Program-made: the position numbers and the translations under genes
The notes under the pieces: model-generated
The model's input: the letters and a program-made list of their open reading frames with translations, nothing else
Databases searched by the model: none
What the model was told of the DNA's origin: nothing
Assembly (NCBI GenBank): GCA_031082005.1
Contig: JAVHLR010000001.1
Coordinates: 315,251-379,250, forward strand
Reading direction: 5' to 3'
Length of the DNA stretch: 64,000 nucleotides
From: Patescibacteria group bacterium
GTDB lineage: Bacteria > Patescibacteriota > Patescibacteriia > 2-12-FULL-60-25
Shown here: positions 41,552 through 50,831 of the stretch, in pieces
How positions within the stretch are numbered: the first letter of the stretch is position 1
How the letters are laid out: the number at the start of each line of letters is the position of its first letter

Positions 41552-41887
41552 ATGTCTTTGCAGCGCATTATCGAATCAGCCAGAAAACTCGGTGTTCCCA
41601 TAATCATGACCGATCCAGCTGGACGTGAACCGTTAGTTATTGTTTCTTTGGAACAGTTTGAGGCTATGGCAGGAAGCCCGCAGGACACTATGCCCAGTCG
41701 TTCAAATTCCTCGAAGCTCGAGTCCGATACTCGCTTCTCCGAATCGGAAATCGTGACTAAAACCATTGAGCAGGAGGACTTGCCCCAGGATATTTACATG
41801 GAAGACGTCCCTCCGCCCCCGAACGCCAAGGTATTGACTGACGAGGAGCGGTTTTATCTCGAGCCGCTCGACGACCAGAACAGCTGA
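41552..41887 (+). CDS. Phd/YefM-like small protein
   Basis: A 111-residue protein. The first 40 residues, MSLQRIIESARKLGVPIIMTDPAGREPLVIVSLEQFEAMAG, resemble the DNA-binding fold of Phd/YefM antitoxins (helix, then xVxITxxGrpxxVlvs strand and EEYE helix). The rest is disordered and acidic (SKLESDTRFSESEIVTKTIEQED, YMEDVPPPPNAK). No toxin gene is adjacent, so it is either a solitary regulator or something else with the same small fold. It precedes the tuf leader, with a terminator between. Confidence 0.6.
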   Translation: MSLQRIIESARKLGVPIIMTDPAGREPLVIVSLEQFEAMAGSPQDTMPSRSNSSKLESDTRFSESEIVTKTIEQEDLPQDIYMEDVPPPPNAKVLTDEERFYLEPLDDQNS

Positions 41888-41906
41888 CACAAAGTGCTCA
41901 AAACGC

Positions 41907-41930
41907 AAATCCCTGAAGAGGGGATTTTTG
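41907..41930 (+). terminator. terminator before the tuf leader
   Basis: AAATCCC-TGAAGAG-GGGATTT followed by TT; short stem. Confidence 0.7.
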
Positions 41931-42024
41931 CTAATTTTAGCTAAATATTAAAAATTCGATTGGTTTGTGCCTGGAGGCAGGTAAAAGCTAACGAATTATT
42001 GGCAAAAGCTATCGGGTCTAGGTC

Positions 42025-42053
42025 TTGCGTGTTTTTTTAAGACCTGATATAGT
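42025..42053 (+). promoter_or_regulatory. promoter of tuf-rpsJ
   Basis: TTGCGT, 17 nt, TATAGT. Predicted start near 42060, giving a leader of about 66 nt that contains the small hairpin AGCCCGagctaaCGGGCA at 42087-42103. Unlike most promoters here, it is not near-leaderless. Confidence 0.65.
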
Positions 42054-42125
42054 CTTCCTGCTAAAAATAACTTATTTTAAGACTATAGCCCGAGCTAACG
42101 GGCAGCTTAAACTCTTTAACCCGTT

Positions 42126-43316
<1,191 letters not shown>

Positions 43317-43330
43317 ATTAACTCAGTCCG

Positions 43331-43363
43331 TTCCTCCCCGAAGCTTTATGCGGAGGGGAGGAA
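43331..43363 (+). other. hairpin between tuf and rpsJ
   Basis: TTCCTCCCC pairs with GGGGAGGAA around a 15-nt loop. No T-run follows, so it is more likely an mRNA stability or processing element than a terminator. Confidence 0.55.
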
Positions 43364-43378
43364 GGGACAGGAACGACC

Positions 43379-43723
43379 ATGACAGACTCGACATCCAAAA
43401 AAGCCCCAGCAAAAGAAGCCGTTTCCCGCGTCCGCATAAAGGTTCGCGCGTTTGACCATAAGGTCATCGACCAGTCGACGCGCACCATCATCGACACGGC
43501 GGAACGTACGGGCGCACACGTGGTTGGTCCCGTCCCTTTACCGACGGAAAAGAAGAAGTACACCGTTAACCGCTCGACGTTCGTCCACAAGAACGCCCGT
43601 GAGCAATTCGAGATGCGCGTGCACAAGCGTATAGTGGACATCCTCGATCCGAACGCCAAGACCATCGAAGCTCTGACTTCGTTGAACTTGCCGGCCGGTG
43701 TGGACGTAGAGATAAAAATGTAA
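43379..43723 (+). CDS. rpsJ: 30S ribosomal protein uS10
   Basis: A 114-residue protein of the 30S head, also the NusE partner of NusB. After an added 15-residue basic N-terminus the core is standard: [99 protein letters not shown]. It is usually directly before rplC, but here 336 nt of structured sequence separates them. No Shine-Dalgarno sequence. Confidence 0.98.
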   Translation: MTDSTSKKAPAKEAVSRVRIKVRAFDHKVIDQSTRTIIDTAERTGAHVVGPVPLPTEKKKYTVNRSTFVHKNAREQFEMRVHKRIVDILDPNAKTIEALTSLNLPAGVDVEIKM

Positions 43724-44059
43724 TCGTACCCGTAGGATACGATCCCCAAGGAGTAAGTTGCCTGCCCCCCAAAGCTTAAGCTAAGGGGGACGAACCCTCG
43801 CTCGCGAAGTGAGACTGGCATAACCTCCCTGAAGTGCGATCGGAATCTTACGGAAAAATTAATAAGGCACACAGCCTTTCATTCGCGGAAGGGCCAGCAC
43901 AAGCTTTGTTCTATCGGTTATCCCGAGGAAAAAGGTTGGTGCTGGCTTTTGCGTTCCACTGCCGCCAGGCATGAACGGCGCCACCTATTAATAATTAAGG
44001 CGCTGATGCTTTAAACGCATCACGGTCCCGCCAGGGATAAAAGACAGTCAAACGAGTTT
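43724..44059 (+). promoter_or_regulatory. structured rpsJ-rplC intergenic leader
   Basis: No ORF of note lies in these 336 nt, but several hairpins do: TCGTA...TACGA at 43725, CCCCCC...GGGGG near 43765-43790, the terminator-like hairpin at 43893-43950, and GGCGCC...GGCGC near 43978-44005. The position, length and internal attenuator suggest an autoregulatory leader for the long rplC-secY operon, or a separate promoter region. I could not match it to a known ribosomal leader family. Confidence 0.5.
43893..43950 (+). terminator. possible attenuator in the rplC leader
   Basis: GCCAGCAC pairs with GTGCTGGC across a 38-nt loop, immediately followed by TTTTG. If real, it would let the cell uncouple tuf-rpsJ from rplC and the genes beyond. 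Confidence 0.55.
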
Positions 44060-44665
44060 ATGAAATTCATTCTCGCCAAAAAACTCGAGATGTCGCAGGT
44101 TTTCGAGCCGAACGGAGCAGTCGTCCCAGTGACGCTGGTCCAGGCCGGTCCCTGCTTCATCACGCAGGTCAAGACTAAAGAGAAAGACGGTTATTCAGCT
44201 GTCCAGTTGGGTTTTCTGCCCTCCAAAAAGTTAAATCAGCCAGAAGCAGGTCATCTCAAGGATTTGCCGCAACTTTCCGTCCTGCGCGAAATGCGTTTGG
44301 AGGAAGACGCTGCAGCCCTGGAACGTGGCGCCACCGTTGAAGCCGGACAGTTCGCTATCGGCGATGTGGTGGAGGTCAGCGGTACTTCCAAGGGCAAGGG
44401 CTTCCAAGGTGTGGTCAGACGTCACCATTTCCACGGCCATCCCTCTTCTCACGGTCACAAGGACCAGCAGCGTATGCCTGGTTCGATCGGTCCGGGTGGC
44501 ATACAGCGCGTGCTGAAAGGACGCCGTATGGCTGGACGCATGGGAGGCGAAACCGTTACGGTCAAGAATCTGAAGATTGTCGAAATCCGCGATGGAGGCA
44601 TCTTGGCGATCAAGGGCGCGGTTCCAGGTGCGCGTAATTCAATCCTTGAAATCAGGGCACAATAA
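44060..44665 (+). CDS. rplC: 50S ribosomal protein uL3
   Basis: A 201-residue protein near the peptidyl transferase centre. MKFILAKKLEMSQVFEPNGAVVPVTLVQAGPCFITQVKT starts it; the conserved core is VEVSGTSKGKGFQGVVRRHHFHGHPSSHGHKDQQRMPGSIGPGG and GRRMAGRMGGETVTVKNLKIVEI. First gene of the long ribosomal operon after the structured leader. Its stop is 1 nt before the rplD start. No Shine-Dalgarno sequence (AAACGAGTTT). Confidence 0.98.
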   Translation: MKFILAKKLEMSQVFEPNGAVVPVTLVQAGPCFITQVKTKEKDGYSAVQLGFLPSKKLNQPEAGHLKDLPQLSVLREMRLEEDAAALERGATVEAGQFAIGDVVEVSGTSKGKGFQGVVRRHHFHGHPSSHGHKDQQRMPGSIGPGGIQRVLKGRRMAGRMGGETVTVKNLKIVEIRDGGILAIKGAVPGARNSILEIRAQ

Positions 44666-44666
44666 T

Positions 44667-45299
44667 ATGGCAAGCGTAAAAGTCTACAACCAAGAAGGCA
44701 AACAGACCGGTGAATTGGAACTCAACTCCAAGTTTTTTGGCGTTAAACCTGATACCACGTTCATCCATGAGATTGTCGTCGCGCAAGCGGCTAACCGTCG
44801 TCGTCCCATCGCCAGCACCAAGACGCGCGGTGAGGTGGCTGGTGGCGGCAAGAAGCCGTGGAAGCAGAAGGGTACCGGCCGCGCTCGCCAAGGTTCCATC
44901 CGTTCCCCGCAGTGGGTTGGCGGTGGCATAACATTCGGCCCGAGCAGCGAACGCAATTTCTCTGTCAAAGTAAACCGCAAGGCCAAGCAGAAGGCTCTCT
45001 TCATGGCGCTCACCGATCGCGTGAACGACCAGCGCATGATGGTGCTCGAATCTTTCACCCCGGCTGAACCGAAGACGAAATTAGCTGTCGAGCTGATGAA
45101 GAAGTTGCCGATTTTCCGCAAGGTGCTCATGGTCATCCCGAAATCGGATCCGTCGCTCATGCGTATGGTCCGCAACTTGCCGAACGTCAAACTTGTCACG
45201 GCGAATACCCTCAACTTAGAGGACGTGTTGGGATACCAGACCACTCTTTTCATGAAAGAGGCTGTACCGGCATTCGAAAAGATCTATAACCAGGCATAA
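44667..45299 (+). CDS. rplD: 50S ribosomal protein uL4
   Basis: A 210-residue protein lining the exit tunnel; in E. coli it also represses the S10 operon. The ATG at 44667 (ASVKVYNQEGKQTGELEL) is the family start, so the 30 extra residues of the track ORF are discarded. Core: ANRRRPIASTKTRGEVAGGGKKPWKQKGTGRARQGSIRSPQWVGGGITFGP with the tunnel loop, then TPAEPKTKLAVELMKKLPIFRKVLMV. 1 nt after rplC, 1 nt before rplW. Confidence 0.98.
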   Translation: MASVKVYNQEGKQTGELELNSKFFGVKPDTTFIHEIVVAQAANRRRPIASTKTRGEVAGGGKKPWKQKGTGRARQGSIRSPQWVGGGITFGPSSERNFSVKVNRKAKQKALFMALTDRVNDQRMMVLESFTPAEPKTKLAVELMKKLPIFRKVLMVIPKSDPSLMRMVRNLPNVKLVTANTLNLEDVLGYQTTLFMKEAVPAFEKIYNQA

Positions 45300-45300
45300 T

Positions 45301-45717
45301 ATGGGAATTTTCAGCAGATTAAAAGGTAACAAAGACAAGGTCAAAGAGGCGGATAAGGCACAGAACGAGGCCGCCGTGGAAACGGTGAACGAAGCCGAGG
45401 GTTTGGTGTTGCAGCCTCAGAAGACCGCTCACAAACGTCTCGATGTCATTCCTGTCCTGCCGCGCATCAGCGAAAAGGCGGCCGTCCTGTCTTCTTCCGG
45501 CAAATACGTCTTTAACGTTCCTATGGATGCCAACAAAGCGGAGGTCAAGAAATCCGTAGAATCCCTTTATGGCGTCAAAGTCACGGATGTGAACATGCTG
45601 CGCGGTATCGGCAAAATCGTGCGTCGCGGTCGTGTAGAGGGGCGTCGCAACCGCTGGAAGAAGGCTGTCGTCACGCTGAAGGTCGGCGATAAAATCGACC
45701 TTTTCGTAGGAGTATAA
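45301..45717 (+). CDS. rplW: 50S ribosomal protein uL23
   Basis: A 138-residue protein at the tunnel exit, where signal recognition particle and trigger factor dock. The usual core (about 55-138) is RISEKAAVLSSSGKYVFNVPMDANKAEVKKSVESLYGVKVTDVNMLRG...GRRNRWKKAVVTLKVGDKIDLFVG. The first 50 residues are an added lysine/alanine-rich, mostly charged extension (GNKDKVKEADKAQNEAAVETVNEAEG), not seen in the roughly 100-residue E. coli protein. Rest of the operon follows at 6 nt. Confidence 0.97.
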   Translation: MGIFSRLKGNKDKVKEADKAQNEAAVETVNEAEGLVLQPQKTAHKRLDVIPVLPRISEKAAVLSSSGKYVFNVPMDANKAEVKKSVESLYGVKVTDVNMLRGIGKIVRRGRVEGRRNRWKKAVVTLKVGDKIDLFVGV

Positions 45718-45723
45718 AATTTT

Positions 45724-46566
45724 ATGCCTATCAAGCAGTATAAACCAGTAACCAAGGGCCGCCGGATTTCCTCCGTCCAGGATTTTTCAGATATCACCAG
45801 TCAGGAGCCGGAGAAGTCGCTCATCAAGATCCGCAAGAATTTCGCCGGTCGTTCCAACGGCAAGATCACCGTACGCCACAAAGGCGGTGGTGCTAAGCGC
45901 TATGTCCGTCTCGTGGATTATATCCGTGACAAATTCGATATCCCGGCTCGCGTGGATTCCATCGAATATGATCCGAGCCGCGGCGCGCGCCTCTCGCTCT
46001 TGGTCTACAAGGATGGTGAGAAACGTTATATGATCGCACCTAACGGCCTTAACGTCGGTGACACTGTGGTGTCATCCAAAGAGACCGCAGAAATCAAACC
46101 GGGCAACCGTTTGCCGTTGGAAAAGATCCCGGTTGGCGTCACTGTGCATGCCGTTGAGCTCGAACCAGGCAAAGGAGCGCAGATTGGTCGCGGTGCAGGT
46201 GCACTTATCCAATACATGGCTCTTGAGGGGAATGTCGCTACTTTGCGCCTGCCTTCCGGTGAAGTCCGCAATGTACCGAAGAGCTGTGCCGCAACCATCG
46301 GCAGCGTCTCTAACCCTGATTACCATCTGGTCCGCTACGGAAAAGCCGGTCGCATGCGCCATCGTGGCATCAAGCCGACCGTCCGCGGTAAAGTCATGAA
46401 CCCGGTTGACCATCCGCATGGTGGTGGTGAAGGAAAGCACCCGATCGGTATGAAATTCGCCAAGACCAAATGGGGCAAGCACGCCTTGGGCGTCAAGACG
46501 CGCCGCAAGAACCGCCCTTCGGACAGACTTATTATTACGCGCCGCAAGAGCAAGAAGAAGAAATAA
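45724..46566 (+). CDS. rplB: 50S ribosomal protein uL2
   Basis: A 280-residue 23S-binding protein needed for subunit joining. Core: PVTKGRRISSVQDFSDIT, RNFAGRSNGKITVRHKGGGAKRYVRLVDYIRDKFDIPARVDSIEYDPSRGARLSLLVY, KRYMIAPNGLNVGDTV, and the C-terminal GIKPTVRGKVMNPVDHPHGGGEGKHPIG with the functional histidine. Closes with basic residues (KSKKKK). Standard length. Confidence 0.99.
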   Translation: MPIKQYKPVTKGRRISSVQDFSDITSQEPEKSLIKIRKNFAGRSNGKITVRHKGGGAKRYVRLVDYIRDKFDIPARVDSIEYDPSRGARLSLLVYKDGEKRYMIAPNGLNVGDTVVSSKETAEIKPGNRLPLEKIPVGVTVHAVELEPGKGAQIGRGAGALIQYMALEGNVATLRLPSGEVRNVPKSCAATIGSVSNPDYHLVRYGKAGRMRHRGIKPTVRGKVMNPVDHPHGGGEGKHPIGMKFAKTKWGKHALGVKTRRKNRPSDRLIITRRKSKKKK

Positions 46567-46572
46567 ACCACT

Positions 46573-46893
46573 ATGTCACGAAGTCTAAAAAAAGGCGCTT
46601 TCACTGACGCCAAACTCATGGCTAAGGTCGCCAAACTCAAAGCCGGCGACAAGACCCCGATCAAGACCTGGTCGCGGGCTTCAACCATCACCCCAGCAAT
46701 GGTGGGTTTCGTGTTCGCCGTGCATAACGGTAAGACGCACATCCCTGTCGTGGTAGTGGAGAACATGGTCGGCCATAAGTTGGGCGAGTTTTCGCCGACA
46801 CGCAAATTCACGCGCCACGGAGGCAAGACGCAGAAGGCGCTCGAAACAGCCGCCCCAGCAGCAGCTCCAGCCCCGGCCGCTAACAAGAAATAA
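46573..46893 (+). CDS. rpsS: 30S ribosomal protein uS19
   Basis: A 106-residue protein of the 30S head. [78 protein letters not shown] matches uS19 throughout; the C-terminus has a short Ala/Pro tail ([16 protein letters not shown]) beyond the usual length of about 92. Between rplB (6 nt) and rplV (2 nt). Confidence 0.98.
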   Translation: MSRSLKKGAFTDAKLMAKVAKLKAGDKTPIKTWSRASTITPAMVGFVFAVHNGKTHIPVVVVENMVGHKLGEFSPTRKFTRHGGKTQKALETAAPAAAPAPAANKK

Positions 46894-46895
46894 AT

Positions 46896-47348
46896 ATGGA
46901 CGTAAAAGCATCACTTCGTTATCTGCGCATGGCACCCCGTAAAGTACGGCTGGTGTTAGGTTTGATCCGAGGATTGCCGGCAGGTGAGGCGGAAGTCCGC
47001 CTGCGTTTCGTCCGTAAAGACGCGGCGCTGCCCGTGCTCAAATTGCTCAAGTCGGCCATGGCCAACGCCGAGCATAATTTCAAGCTAGAGGCGGATAAAC
47101 TTTACGTCAAGACAGCGACGGCTGACGGTGGGCCGGTATTGAAGCGCAGCCGCCCGCGAGCCATGGGTCGTGGCGTCATCATCCGCAAGCGCACCACCCA
47201 CATTAACCTCATATTGTCTGACGAGGCGCCGAAAGCGAAGGTCAGCAAGAAAAAAGTCGCCCCGAAGGCTGTCGGCCAGAAATCGGCTAAGGCAAAGACC
47301 GTGAAAGCAGCTAAATCGCAGACAACGGAACAGGGCGCTAACGCATAA
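46896..47348 (+). CDS. rplV: 50S ribosomal protein uL22
   Basis: A 150-residue protein of the exit tunnel. ASLRYLRMAPRKVRLVLGLIRGLPAGEAEVRLRFVRKDAALPVLKLLKSAMANAEHN and the loop GPVLKRSRPRAMGRGVIIRKRTTHINLILSDE are the usual core of about 110 residues. The last 40 are a basic low-complexity tail (KAKVSKKKVAPKAVGQKSAKAKTVKAAKSQ). 5 nt before rpsC. Confidence 0.98.
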   Translation: MDVKASLRYLRMAPRKVRLVLGLIRGLPAGEAEVRLRFVRKDAALPVLKLLKSAMANAEHNFKLEADKLYVKTATADGGPVLKRSRPRAMGRGVIIRKRTTHINLILSDEAPKAKVSKKKVAPKAVGQKSAKAKTVKAAKSQTTEQGANA

Positions 47349-47353
47349 CCACT

Positions 47354-48151
47354 ATGGGTCACAAAGTCCATCCAAAATCATTCCGTTTAGGCACGACCAC
47401 GACTTGGCCGTCGCGTTGGTTTGCACGCAACCAGGCCTACCGCAACCAGTTCAAGGAAGATCTGGCTATACGCGATTTCTTCAAGCGTGAATTGAAGGAC
47501 GCTGCAGTGAGCGAAGTCCGCATCGAACGTTCACGCGGCGCGTTAAGCGTCACCTTGGCTACAGCGAAGCCCGGTATGGTCATCGGACGTTCCGGTGTCG
47601 GGATCGAAGACCTGAAGAAGAAGTTCGTCAAACACTTCTTCCCCATGAAGAAAGTCCAGTTCATGTTGAATGTCGTCGAAGTGGCCAAGCCTTCCTTGGA
47701 ATCGTCACTTGTCTGCCAACAGGTCATCCAGGACTTGGAACGCCGCATGCCGTTCCGCCGCATTTTGAAGCAGTCGATTGAGCGGGTGAAGAAAGCTGGC
47801 GCCCTGGGCGTTAAGATTTCCGTCTCTGGTCGTTTGAACGGTGCTGAAATCGCCCGTCGCGAATGGTTGGGTTGGGGCAAGATTCCACTCACCAATCTGC
47901 GTGCGGACATCGACTACACGTATGATGTCGCCCGCACGATCGCTGGCGCAGTCGGTGTGAAAGTATGGATTTACCGCGGTGACGTTTTCGAACAAGATCG
48001 CTTATCCCAGTACCAACCGACCACCCCAACGCGCGATATGCGCGGACGCGGCGGTGACAGGCGTGGGGCTCCGGGAGCAGGTCGTGGACCGCGTCCGATG
48101 CCTTCCGCTGCCGGCATGAACGAATCACAGGGTGCGACCGCTGGCGCCTAA
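47354..48151 (+). CDS. rpsC: 30S ribosomal protein uS3
   Basis: A 265-residue protein of the mRNA entry site. GHKVHPKSFRLGTTTTWPSRWFARNQAYRNQFKEDLAIRDF begins it; the KH domain has VIGRSGVGIEDLKKKFVKHF (GxxG); the C-terminal domain carries RISVSGRLNGAEIARREW with GVKVWIYRGDVFEQD. The last 35 residues are Gly/Arg/Pro-rich (RDMRGRGGDRRGAPGAGRGPRPMP), an RGG-like tail longer than in E. coli. 15 nt before rplP. Confidence 0.98.
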   Translation: MGHKVHPKSFRLGTTTTWPSRWFARNQAYRNQFKEDLAIRDFFKRELKDAAVSEVRIERSRGALSVTLATAKPGMVIGRSGVGIEDLKKKFVKHFFPMKKVQFMLNVVEVAKPSLESSLVCQQVIQDLERRMPFRRILKQSIERVKKAGALGVKISVSGRLNGAEIARREWLGWGKIPLTNLRADIDYTYDVARTIAGAVGVKVWIYRGDVFEQDRLSQYQPTTPTRDMRGRGGDRRGAPGAGRGPRPMPSAAGMNESQGATAGA

Positions 48152-48166
48152 TATACTGGCAAGAAT

Positions 48167-48577
48167 ATGTTGATACCCAAAAAAGTAAAACATCGCAAAT
48201 GGCACAAGGGGCGCGGCCGCATGATCCGCACTGCTTCGGATAAGATCGAACTGTCGTTCGGCGCCTTCGGACTCAAAGCCACGACAGCCGCCTGGGTCAG
48301 CTCCCGTCAGATAGAGGCTTGTCGTCGCGTACTGACGCGTTACACGCGCCGCGGCGGTAAGATCTGGATCCGCATCTTCCCGGACAAGCCGATCACCAAG
48401 AAGGGAAACGAGGTGCCTATGGGTGCCGGTAAAGGTGCAGTCGATCACTTCGTCGCCCCTGTCCGCCCCGGTACGGTCGTGTTCGAGATGGATGGTATCC
48501 CGGCTGACATCGCTAAGAAAGCCTTGGAAGCGGCTGGCTACAAGCTACCGTGCAAGAGTAAATACATCGCTAAATAA
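48167..48577 (+). CDS. rplP: 50S ribosomal protein uL16
   Basis: A 136-residue protein organising the aminoacyl-tRNA site. [111 protein letters not shown] is typical. Standard length; stop 1 nt before rpmC. Confidence 0.99.
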   Translation: MLIPKKVKHRKWHKGRGRMIRTASDKIELSFGAFGLKATTAAWVSSRQIEACRRVLTRYTRRGGKIWIRIFPDKPITKKGNEVPMGAGKGAVDHFVAPVRPGTVVFEMDGIPADIAKKALEAAGYKLPCKSKYIAK

Positions 48578-48578
48578 T

Positions 48579-48779
48579 ATGGGAGTCAAAGACATCAGAT
48601 TGAAGACGCGCCCCGAACTGTTGACGCTCGCCGCCGAACTTAGCGGTCAGATTCGCGATTTGAATTCCCTCGTGGTCACGCGCCAGCACAAGAACGTACG
48701 CGAACTCCGTCACAAGAAGCGTGAGTTGGCGCGCGTCCTGACCGTGCTTAGCCAGACCGCCGAACCTAGTAAACAATAA
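48579..48779 (+). CDS. rpmC: 50S ribosomal protein uL29
   Basis: A 66-residue helical protein near the tunnel exit. The ATG at 48579 (GVKDIRLKTRPELLTLAAELSGQIRDLNSL) is the family start; the longer track ORF runs in a frame shared with rplP. Core VTRQHKNVRELRHKKRELARVLTVLSQ is typical of uL29. Sits between rplP and rpsQ with 1-2 nt gaps. Confidence 0.95.
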   Translation: MGVKDIRLKTRPELLTLAAELSGQIRDLNSLVVTRQHKNVRELRHKKRELARVLTVLSQTAEPSKQ

Positions 48780-48781
48780 TT

Positions 48782-49051
48782 ATGGACAAGCAGACTGACA
48801 AGAAACCGCAGAGCCGCCGTTTGAGCGGAATCGTGACCTCGGACAAGATGGACAAGACCATCGTGGTTAGGCTTGACCGCCGCGTGGCGCACCCGAAGTA
48901 CGGCAAGTACTTCACGAAATCCACCAAGATCAAGGCTCATGACGCCAAGGGTTTGGCAAAAATCGGGGACACCGTGGTGATCGAAGAGACGCGTCCCTTG
49001 TCGAAAGACAAATGCTGGAGACTCATTAGCGTCTCGAGCCAAGCCAAATAA
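48782..49051 (+). CDS. rpsQ: 30S ribosomal protein uS17
   Basis: An 89-residue 16S-binding protein. [71 protein letters not shown] matches uS17. Standard length; 5 nt before rplN. Confidence 0.98.
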   Translation: MDKQTDKKPQSRRLSGIVTSDKMDKTIVVRLDRRVAHPKYGKYFTKSTKIKAHDAKGLAKIGDTVVIEETRPLSKDKCWRLISVSSQAK

Positions 49052-49056
49052 ACGAT

Positions 49057-49428
49057 ATGGTACAGCACAGAACAATGCTCAAAGTCGCGGACAACAGTGG
49101 AGCCAAGAAACTCCAGTGCATCCGTCTTCATGGTGGATACCAGCGCCGCACCTCGGGTTTGGGAGATGTCGTGACCTGCGTGGTCAAGTCTGCCGATCCG
49201 CGCGGTGCAGTGAAGAAATCCGATGTGGTGCACGCCGTGTTGGTGCGCATCCATAAAGAGACGCGCCGTCCTGACGGCACCTATATCCGTTTCGATGACA
49301 ACGCCGCCGTCATCATCGACCAGAAGAGCAAGGAACCGAAAGGAACCCGTATCTTCGGCCCAGTGGCTCGTGAGTTGCGCGCCAAGGGTTTTATGAAAAT
49401 CGTCTCCTTAGCCCCGGAGGTACTGTAA
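49057..49428 (+). CDS. rplN: 50S ribosomal protein uL14
   Basis: A 123-residue interface protein. [27 protein letters not shown]..., then [85 protein letters not shown]: standard uL14 in length and sequence. 4 nt before rplX. Confidence 0.99.
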   Translation: MVQHRTMLKVADNSGAKKLQCIRLHGGYQRRTSGLGDVVTCVVKSADPRGAVKKSDVVHAVLVRIHKETRRPDGTYIRFDDNAAVIIDQKSKEPKGTRIFGPVARELRAKGFMKIVSLAPEVL

Positions 49429-49432
49429 ATAT

Positions 49433-49705
49433 ATGTCTAAATTACGCATCAAATCCGGCGATACGGTCAAGATCATCGCGGGCAAGAACAAGGGAAAGAC
49501 GGGCAAAGTCCTGCAAGTCTTCTCTGATGTCAACCGCGTCGTGGTCGAAGGCGTCAATATGACCAAGCGTCATCTGCGCTCGCGCCACGCGGAACAGAAG
49601 GGCCAGGTAGTCGAATTCGCCATGCCGATACATGCTTCAAATGTCATGCCGATGGACGAAAGCGGAACGACTATGCGGCATGATGACAAGCCTAAATCCA
49701 AATGA
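49433..49705 (+). CDS. rplX: 50S ribosomal protein uL24
   Basis: A 90-residue assembly initiator. [75 protein letters not shown] is the uL24 KOW domain; the family C-terminal part is short here. GGAGG is present 14 nt upstream but lies in the rplN 3' end, so may be chance. Stop overlaps rplE start (ATGA). Confidence 0.97.
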   Translation: MSKLRIKSGDTVKIIAGKNKGKTGKVLQVFSDVNRVVVEGVNMTKRHLRSRHAEQKGQVVEFAMPIHASNVMPMDESGTTMRHDDKPKSK

Positions 49706-50244
49706 GTATGAATTTGCGAGAGCGTTACACCAAAGAGATAGCCAAGCAGCTTCAGTCTGACCTCAAGATCAAGAGCGTCATGGCTTTGCCTAAGGTCACC
49801 GCCATCACGGTAGCCGTAGGTTTGTCGCAAGGCGTCAAGGATCCGAAGTTCAACGAGAACGCGGAGAACGTATTGTTGCGCATCACGGGCCAGCGTCCGG
49901 TCAAGACGAAGGCGCGCCAGTCTATCTCCAACTTCAAGATCCGCAAAGGCATGGTCGTCGGCATGCGCGTCACGTTGCGTGGGCATCGCATGTGGGATTT
50001 CCTCGACAAGCTCGTCAACGTCACCTTCCCGCGTGTCCGCGACTTCCGCGGCATCTCGAGCAAGCATATTGACGCCAACGGTAACCTTTCCATCGGTTTT
50101 AAGGAGTTCTTGTCTTTCCCTGAAATCGAACCGGATGATGTCGAGAGGATGCACGGTCTGCAAGTGAACATCTCTTCTACAGCCGGAAAACGCGACGTCG
50201 GCTTGGCACTCTTCAAACATCTTGGCTTCCCTTTTAAGGACTAA
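49702..50244 (+). CDS. rplE: 50S ribosomal protein uL5
   Basis: A 180-residue protein binding 5S rRNA and the P-site tRNA. Motifs: LKIKSVMALPKVTAITVAVGLSQGVKDPKFNENAENVLLRITGQRPVKTKARQSISNFKIRKGMVVGMRVTLRGHRMWDFLDKLVNVTFPRVRDFRGIS and EIEPDDVERMHGLQVNISSTAGKRDVGLALFKHLGFPFKD. Overlaps the rplX stop; an ATG at 49708 is an alternative start. Confidence 0.98.
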   Translation: MSMNLRERYTKEIAKQLQSDLKIKSVMALPKVTAITVAVGLSQGVKDPKFNENAENVLLRITGQRPVKTKARQSISNFKIRKGMVVGMRVTLRGHRMWDFLDKLVNVTFPRVRDFRGISSKHIDANGNLSIGFKEFLSFPEIEPDDVERMHGLQVNISSTAGKRDVGLALFKHLGFPFKD

Positions 50245-50247
50245 TCT

Positions 50248-50433
50248 ATGGCAACCAAAGCACAAATCGCTAAATCAAACGGCAACCCCAAGTGGAGCAC
50301 CCGCAAAGTGAATCGTTGTTGGCGCTGCGGACGTCGTCATGGCTTCATGCGGGCCTTCGGCATCTGCCGCATCTGTTTCCGCGAACTAGCTAACCGCGGC
50401 GAACTACCGGGCGTAACCAAATCTAGCTGGTAA
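50248..50433 (+). CDS. rpsN: 30S ribosomal protein uS14 (zinc type)
   Basis: A 61-residue short uS14. [40 protein letters not shown] carries the CxxC...CxxC zinc site and the conserved terminal KSSW, so it is the zinc-binding type, as expected here. 3 nt after rplE. Confidence 0.98.
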   Translation: MATKAQIAKSNGNPKWSTRKVNRCWRCGRRHGFMRAFGICRICFRELANRGELPGVTKSSW

Positions 50434-50437
50434 TATT

Positions 50438-50830
50438 ATGAATACCGATACCATCAGTGATTTCTTGACCCGTTTGCGCAACGCCATGTCTGCGCATCTC
50501 GAGGTCTGCGAGGTGCCATCCTCACGCCTGAAGTTCGATATCGCCAAGATACTCGAGCGCGAAGGCTATGTGGGTAAGGTCACCCTGCGCACCGAAGGCA
50601 CCAAGAAGATTTTGAGCGTAGTCTTGAAATTTGAGGACAGGGAACCCGCGATCCGATCCATCAAGCGCATCTCTAAACCCGGTCTGCGCGTCTACAGGGG
50701 AGCTACCGAATTGCCGCGCGTATTGTCGGATATCGGGATCGCTATCGTTTCGACTTCCGCCGGCGTCATGACTAACAAGGAGGCCCGTCGACGCAAGTTG
50801 GGAGGCGAGGTAATTTGTGAAATCTACTAG
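50438..50830 (+). CDS. rpsH: 30S ribosomal protein uS8
   Basis: A 130-residue 16S central-domain binder; in E. coli it represses the spc operon. DTISDFLTRLRNAMSAHLEVCEVPSSRLKFDIAKILEREGYV begins it, and GLRVYRGATELPRVLSDIGIAIVSTSAGVMTNKEARRRKLGGEVICEIY closes it with the conserved serine-rich strand. Standard length. Confidence 0.99.
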   Translation: MNTDTISDFLTRLRNAMSAHLEVCEVPSSRLKFDIAKILEREGYVGKVTLRTEGTKKILSVVLKFEDREPAIRSIKRISKPGLRVYRGATELPRVLSDIGIAIVSTSAGVMTNKEARRRKLGGEVICEIY

Positions 50831-50831
50831 T

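Noticed and set aside
41552-41887. Toxin-antitoxin pair at the Phd-like gene
   Set aside because: No toxin ORF is adjacent on either strand, so only a solitary Phd-like protein is reported.
48423-48578. Upstream extension of rpmC in the track ORF
   Set aside because: It overlaps rplP and lacks uL29 similarity; the family start is at 48579.
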